Under the pieces are notes generated by a model. That model made no database searches. It had not been told where the DNA came from and saw only the letters and a program-made list of their open reading frames with translations. The position numbers were made by a program, and so were the translations under genes. A stretch of 64,000 nt of DNA from Lautropia dentalis (lineage in GTDB: Bacteria > Pseudomonadota > Gammaproteobacteria > Burkholderiales > Burkholderiaceae_E): contig NZ_RRUE01000001.1 of the NCBI RefSeq assembly GCF_003892345.1, forward strand, positions 1,628,078-1,692,077. The letters run 5' to 3'. Below are positions 61,895-64,000 of this stretch, in pieces (position 1 is the first letter of the stretch; each line of letters begins with the position of its first letter).

Positions 61895-63255
61895 CGATGG
61901 ACGAGGGAAAAATGGTGATGCGTGAGCAACAGGGTCATTCGGTCGGAACGGCGGTGGCGGCAAACAAGGGCATGGGAGCGGGTATGGAAGAACGGGTGAA
62001 TGAAGGTGTCACGGCAGGCATGGACGTATTTCGGATGCCGTGGCTTCACGCAAGGCGAGTGGGGCTGCATGCAAGACGGGCGGGCGCCATGTACCTGCGG
62101 GCGTCCGTGGCCGGGGCCGTGCTGCTGCTGTCGGCCGGCAGTGCCCTGGCGGGAGGTTCCATGGCGGGAGGCGTAACGGCCTCGGGCCGGATTGCCGGGG
62201 GTGCGATGCCTGCCACCCTGCGGCAACCGCAGGCGGCGCTTCAGCTGGGGGACCTGTCGCCCGCCACGCTGGCACGGCTGTACGCCGAAGCCGAGCAGGA
62301 TTACCGCCAGGGCCGGGATGTACAGGCACTGCAGACGTTTTCGTCGCTGCTGGAGCTGGCGCCCCGGTACCGGGAAGCCGCCTGGCTGCGTGTGGGCAAC
62401 ATTCATCAGCGCAGCGGCGCAACCGGTGCTGCGCTGGATGCGTACCGGCATCTGCTGCCCAATCCGGCGGATCACCGTGTGCCTGCCATCTCCCGTACGC
62501 GCGGCGAAGGAACGGCCGTATCCGGTGGGCCTTCCGTCCGTGCATCGTCCGTACGGGGGGCTTCGTCCGGGCGAGCTGCGTCGGCAAAAGCGGCCATGGT
62601 GTCTGCGGAGCGCGACCGTCAGGCCATCCAGCTCAAGGGCATGGTCAACCTGCTTACGCTGTCGATGCAGCAGACACAGGCCGCACTGGACCATATTGCG
62701 CTGCTGCAGCAGGACCCGTCCGTGCGCACTGCGGCCGGTCTCAGTGCCGAGGCCGAGGCAGCGCTGGTGGAGGGACTGCTGGCGCAGGCGGCCCGCATTC
62801 AGCAGATGCTGGGGGCTGGTGTGGGTGCTGGTAGTGCGGCTGGCATGGCCACCAGTGCTGGCATGGGAGCGGGTGCTGGCACGGGAGCAGGTACTGGCAT
62901 GGAAGCGGGCGCTGGCATCGGAGCGGGGAACGCATCGGCTATGCGTGCCGCCGGTGGACGTGGTGCTGCCGCCCGGGCAGTGGCTGGATCGGGCGCAGGC
63001 CAGCACACGGGGGCTTCGGGCATGCGGGGGGCAGCCATGGGTCAGGCGGTGCCGGCACGCCCGTCCCGTCGGGATGGACAACCTCCGCAGATGCTGGTGG
63101 GGCATCCTGTCCTGCCCGGTGAGACGGGCCATCCCCGGGATTCCGGTGAGGCAGGCCATTTTCAGGACTCTGGTAGTGCAGGGAAATCCATGGCGCCGGT
63201 GCCCATCGAATATCTGGATGAGGCGCCGGATGCACACCCAGGGCGCCTGTCATGA
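61891..63255 (+). CDS. TPR-like exported protein with Gly/Ala repeat tract
   Basis: A 454-residue frame. A signal-like segment MYLRASVAGAVLLLSAGSAL begins at residue 67 (ATG at 62089, an alternative start). A short tetratricopeptide-like region follows at about 120-190 (RLYAEAEQDYRQGRDVQALQ, TFSSLLELAPRYREAAWLRV, NIHQRSGATGAALDAYRHLL). A helical stretch (QQTQAALDHIALLQQDP) leads to a Gly/Ala/Met tract encoded by 18-bp repeats, then a Pro/Gly/His-rich end. TadD, a lipoprotein with TPRs, occupies this position in classic loci, but no lipobox is visible. The function is inferred from position. Confidence 0.72.
   Translation: MTMDEGKMVMREQQGHSVGTAVAANKGMGAGMEERVNEGVTAGMDVFRMPWLHARRVGLHARRAGAMYLRASVAGAVLLLSAGSALAGGSMAGGVTASGRIAGGAMPATLRQPQAALQLGDLSPATLARLYAEAEQDYRQGRDVQALQTFSSLLELAPRYREAAWLRVGNIHQRSGATGAALDAYRHLLPNPADHRVPAISRTRGEGTAVSGGPSVRASSVRGASSGRAASAKAAMVSAERDRQAIQLKGMVNLLTLSMQQTQAALDHIALLQQDPSVRTAAGLSAEAEAALVEGLLAQAARIQQMLGAGVGAGSAAGMATSAGMGAGAGTGAGTGMEAGAGIGAGNASAMRAAGGRGAAARAVAGSGAGQHTGASGMRGAAMGQAVPARPSRRDGQPPQMLVGHPVLPGETGHPRDSGEAGHFQDSGSAGKSMAPVPIEYLDEAPDAHPGRLS
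62857..62928 (+). repeat. Four 18-bp tandem repeats in the TPR-like gene
   Basis: GCTGGCATGGGAGCGGGT, GCTGGCACGGGAGCAGGT, ACTGGCATGGAAGCGGGC and GCTGGCATCGGAGCGGGG encode AGMGAG, AGTGAG, TGMEAG and AGIGAG. Array length 72 bp. Confidence 0.9.
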
Positions 63256-63360
63256 ACACGTTCGTTCACGCGCGCACCGTGCAGGACAGGGCGGCGGCGC
63301 AAATTTTCAATGGCTTTGGTTCGGTGTGCTTTCGTGCAAACTCTTTTTGAGTAGATGGTC

Positions 63361-64000
63361 ATGAAATTTATTTCACGGAAATACCTGCCATCAAAAAGCA
63401 TGCCGGCGCAGCATATGCTGCCCTTGCAGAAAAATCTTCCGGTGCAGAACATGCCGTCTTTGCAGAAAGATCCGCTGGCGCAGAGCATCCCACCTTCGCA
63501 GCGTAATCCGCCCGTGCAGGGCACACCGTCTTCGTCAGAAGAATTGCCCCGGTACGGAATGCCGCCCTGGCGGGGGACAAGCCCGGTACGCCGCCTGCCG
63601 GCAGCTCGCCGCACCATGGCCGGCATGTCGATGGTCGAGCTGGTGGTGGCCGTGCCGGTACTGCTGGCGGTGGGGATGGGGCTGATACAGTTCATCATGG
63701 TCTACCATGCGCGCCAGTCGGCAGAGTACGCGCTGCAGGAGGCGGCACGTGCGGGCGCGGTCGATCATGCCCGGCCCGAGGCCATGCTGAAGGGGCTGGC
63801 GCGCGGGCTCGTGCCCTGGAAGTACGGGGCCACCAGCATGACGGACAAGCTGGCCCTCGAGCTGGCCGAATATGCACGGTTGCAGGCAACGATGGCCTCG
63901 GGAAATACCGTGGCGCAGACCGCCGTCGGCGTGGCCGTGACCGACACCCTGTTCGACCTGAAGCAGCTCTCGCCCTCCACCGAGAGTTTCGAGGACTGGG
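63361..64000 (+). CDS. TadE-like pseudopilin with repeat-rich leader, 5' part
   Basis: The frame runs off the end of the window, with 213 residues visible. The recognised part is MSMVELVVAVPVLLAVGMGL and IQFIMVYHARQSAEYALQEA, a TadE-type pseudopilin start with the Glu at +5, preceded by RRTMAG. Ahead of it lie about 80 residues of leader with three 12-residue repeats (MLPLQKNLPVQN, MPSLQKDPLAQS, IPPSQRNPPVQG). If translation begins at the ATG at 63559 (MPPWRGTSPV) the leader is about 20 residues, which is the normal length. An ATG two codons upstream (63355) is also possible. The C-terminus is outside the window. Confidence 0.75.
   Translation, partial: MKFISRKYLPSKSMPAQHMLPLQKNLPVQNMPSLQKDPLAQSIPPSQRNPPVQGTPSSSEELPRYGMPPWRGTSPVRRLPAARRTMAGMSMVELVVAVPVLLAVGMGLIQFIMVYHARQSAEYALQEAARAGAVDHARPEAMLKGLARGLVPWKYGATSMTDKLALELAEYARLQATMASGNTVAQTAVGVAVTDTLFDLKQLSPSTESFEDW
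63403..63510 (+). repeat. Three 36-bp repeats ahead of the TadE-like domain
   Basis: The units begin near 63415, 63451 and 63487 with common TTGCAGAAA and CAGAAC/CAGAGC pieces (for example ATGCTGCCCTTGCAGAAAAA, then ATGCCGTCTTTGCAGAAAGA). They encode 12-residue Pro/Gln repeats or, if the gene starts later, form its upstream region. Confidence 0.6.

Overview
This is 64 kb of high-GC DNA that looks chromosomal and betaproteobacterial, from the order Burkholderiales. The evidence is the order tpiA-secG-tRNA-Leu(GAG)-nuoA to nuoN-NUDIX, the ilvI-ilvH-ilvC block with a prolyl-hydroxylase-like gene and pssA nearby, and the divergent ECF sigma/DUF3619/DUF3106/RDD operon. A Lautropia-like member of the Burkholderiaceae is my guess; nothing here fixes the genus. 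I see no rRNA, prophage, insertion sequence or CRISPR array.

Layout. 1-4.7 kb: 3' part of a TonB-dependent receptor, a 5'-nucleotidase, and an AdiA-like amino-acid decarboxylase. 4.9-7.9 kb (minus strand): ECF sigma factor, DUF3619 membrane protein, DUF3106 protein and RDD membrane protein, linked by ATGA overlaps. 8.2-13.9 kb: ilvI, ilvH, ilvC, prolyl 4-hydroxylase-like oxygenase, pssA. 14.2-31.1 kb: tpiA, secG, tRNA-Leu and the complete 14-gene NADH dehydrogenase I operon, with a candidate FNR-type box ahead of the tRNA. 31.1-44 kb: two long palindromic repeats, a NUDIX hydrolase, two family-9 glycosyltransferases (the second is WaaC), tRNA-Ser(TGA), a BrnA-type antitoxin without a toxin, a NYN-domain protein, an Hsp20 with a heat-shock-type promoter, thioredoxin-like and AsmA proteins, a Crp/Fnr regulator and DsbB. 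44.1-48.6 kb: a large FtsX-type permease and isocitrate lyase. 48.6-49.5 kb: decayed ground holding a methyltransferase remnant. 49.5-64 kb: a Tad-type (Flp-like) pilus/secretion locus.

The Tad-type locus is the main accessory system. It encodes a Flp-like pilin followed by a strong terminator, TadG- and TadE-like membrane-anchored proteins, an unrecognised exported protein, a small pilin-like protein, a CpaB with a one-base frameshift, a CpaC secretin, a CpaF ATPase fused to an N-terminal FHA domain through a very long low-complexity linker, TadB, TadC, a DUF192 protein, an exported TPR-like protein and a second TadE-like protein with a repeat-rich leader. No TadZ/CpaE and no prepilin peptidase is visible in the window.

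Two themes cut across the window. First, conserved proteins carry unusual low-complexity insertions or tails (SecG, NuoJ, NuoL, the FtsX-type permease, CpaB, CpaF, the TPR-like protein), several built from short tandem DNA repeats. Second, intergenic regions carry a recurrent roughly 60-bp repeat with the core GGGGCCAGCGCGGGGACGAA followed by TGAGTCCATGACACG. I find seven recognisable copies in both orientations. They look like a genome-specific dispersed repeat family.
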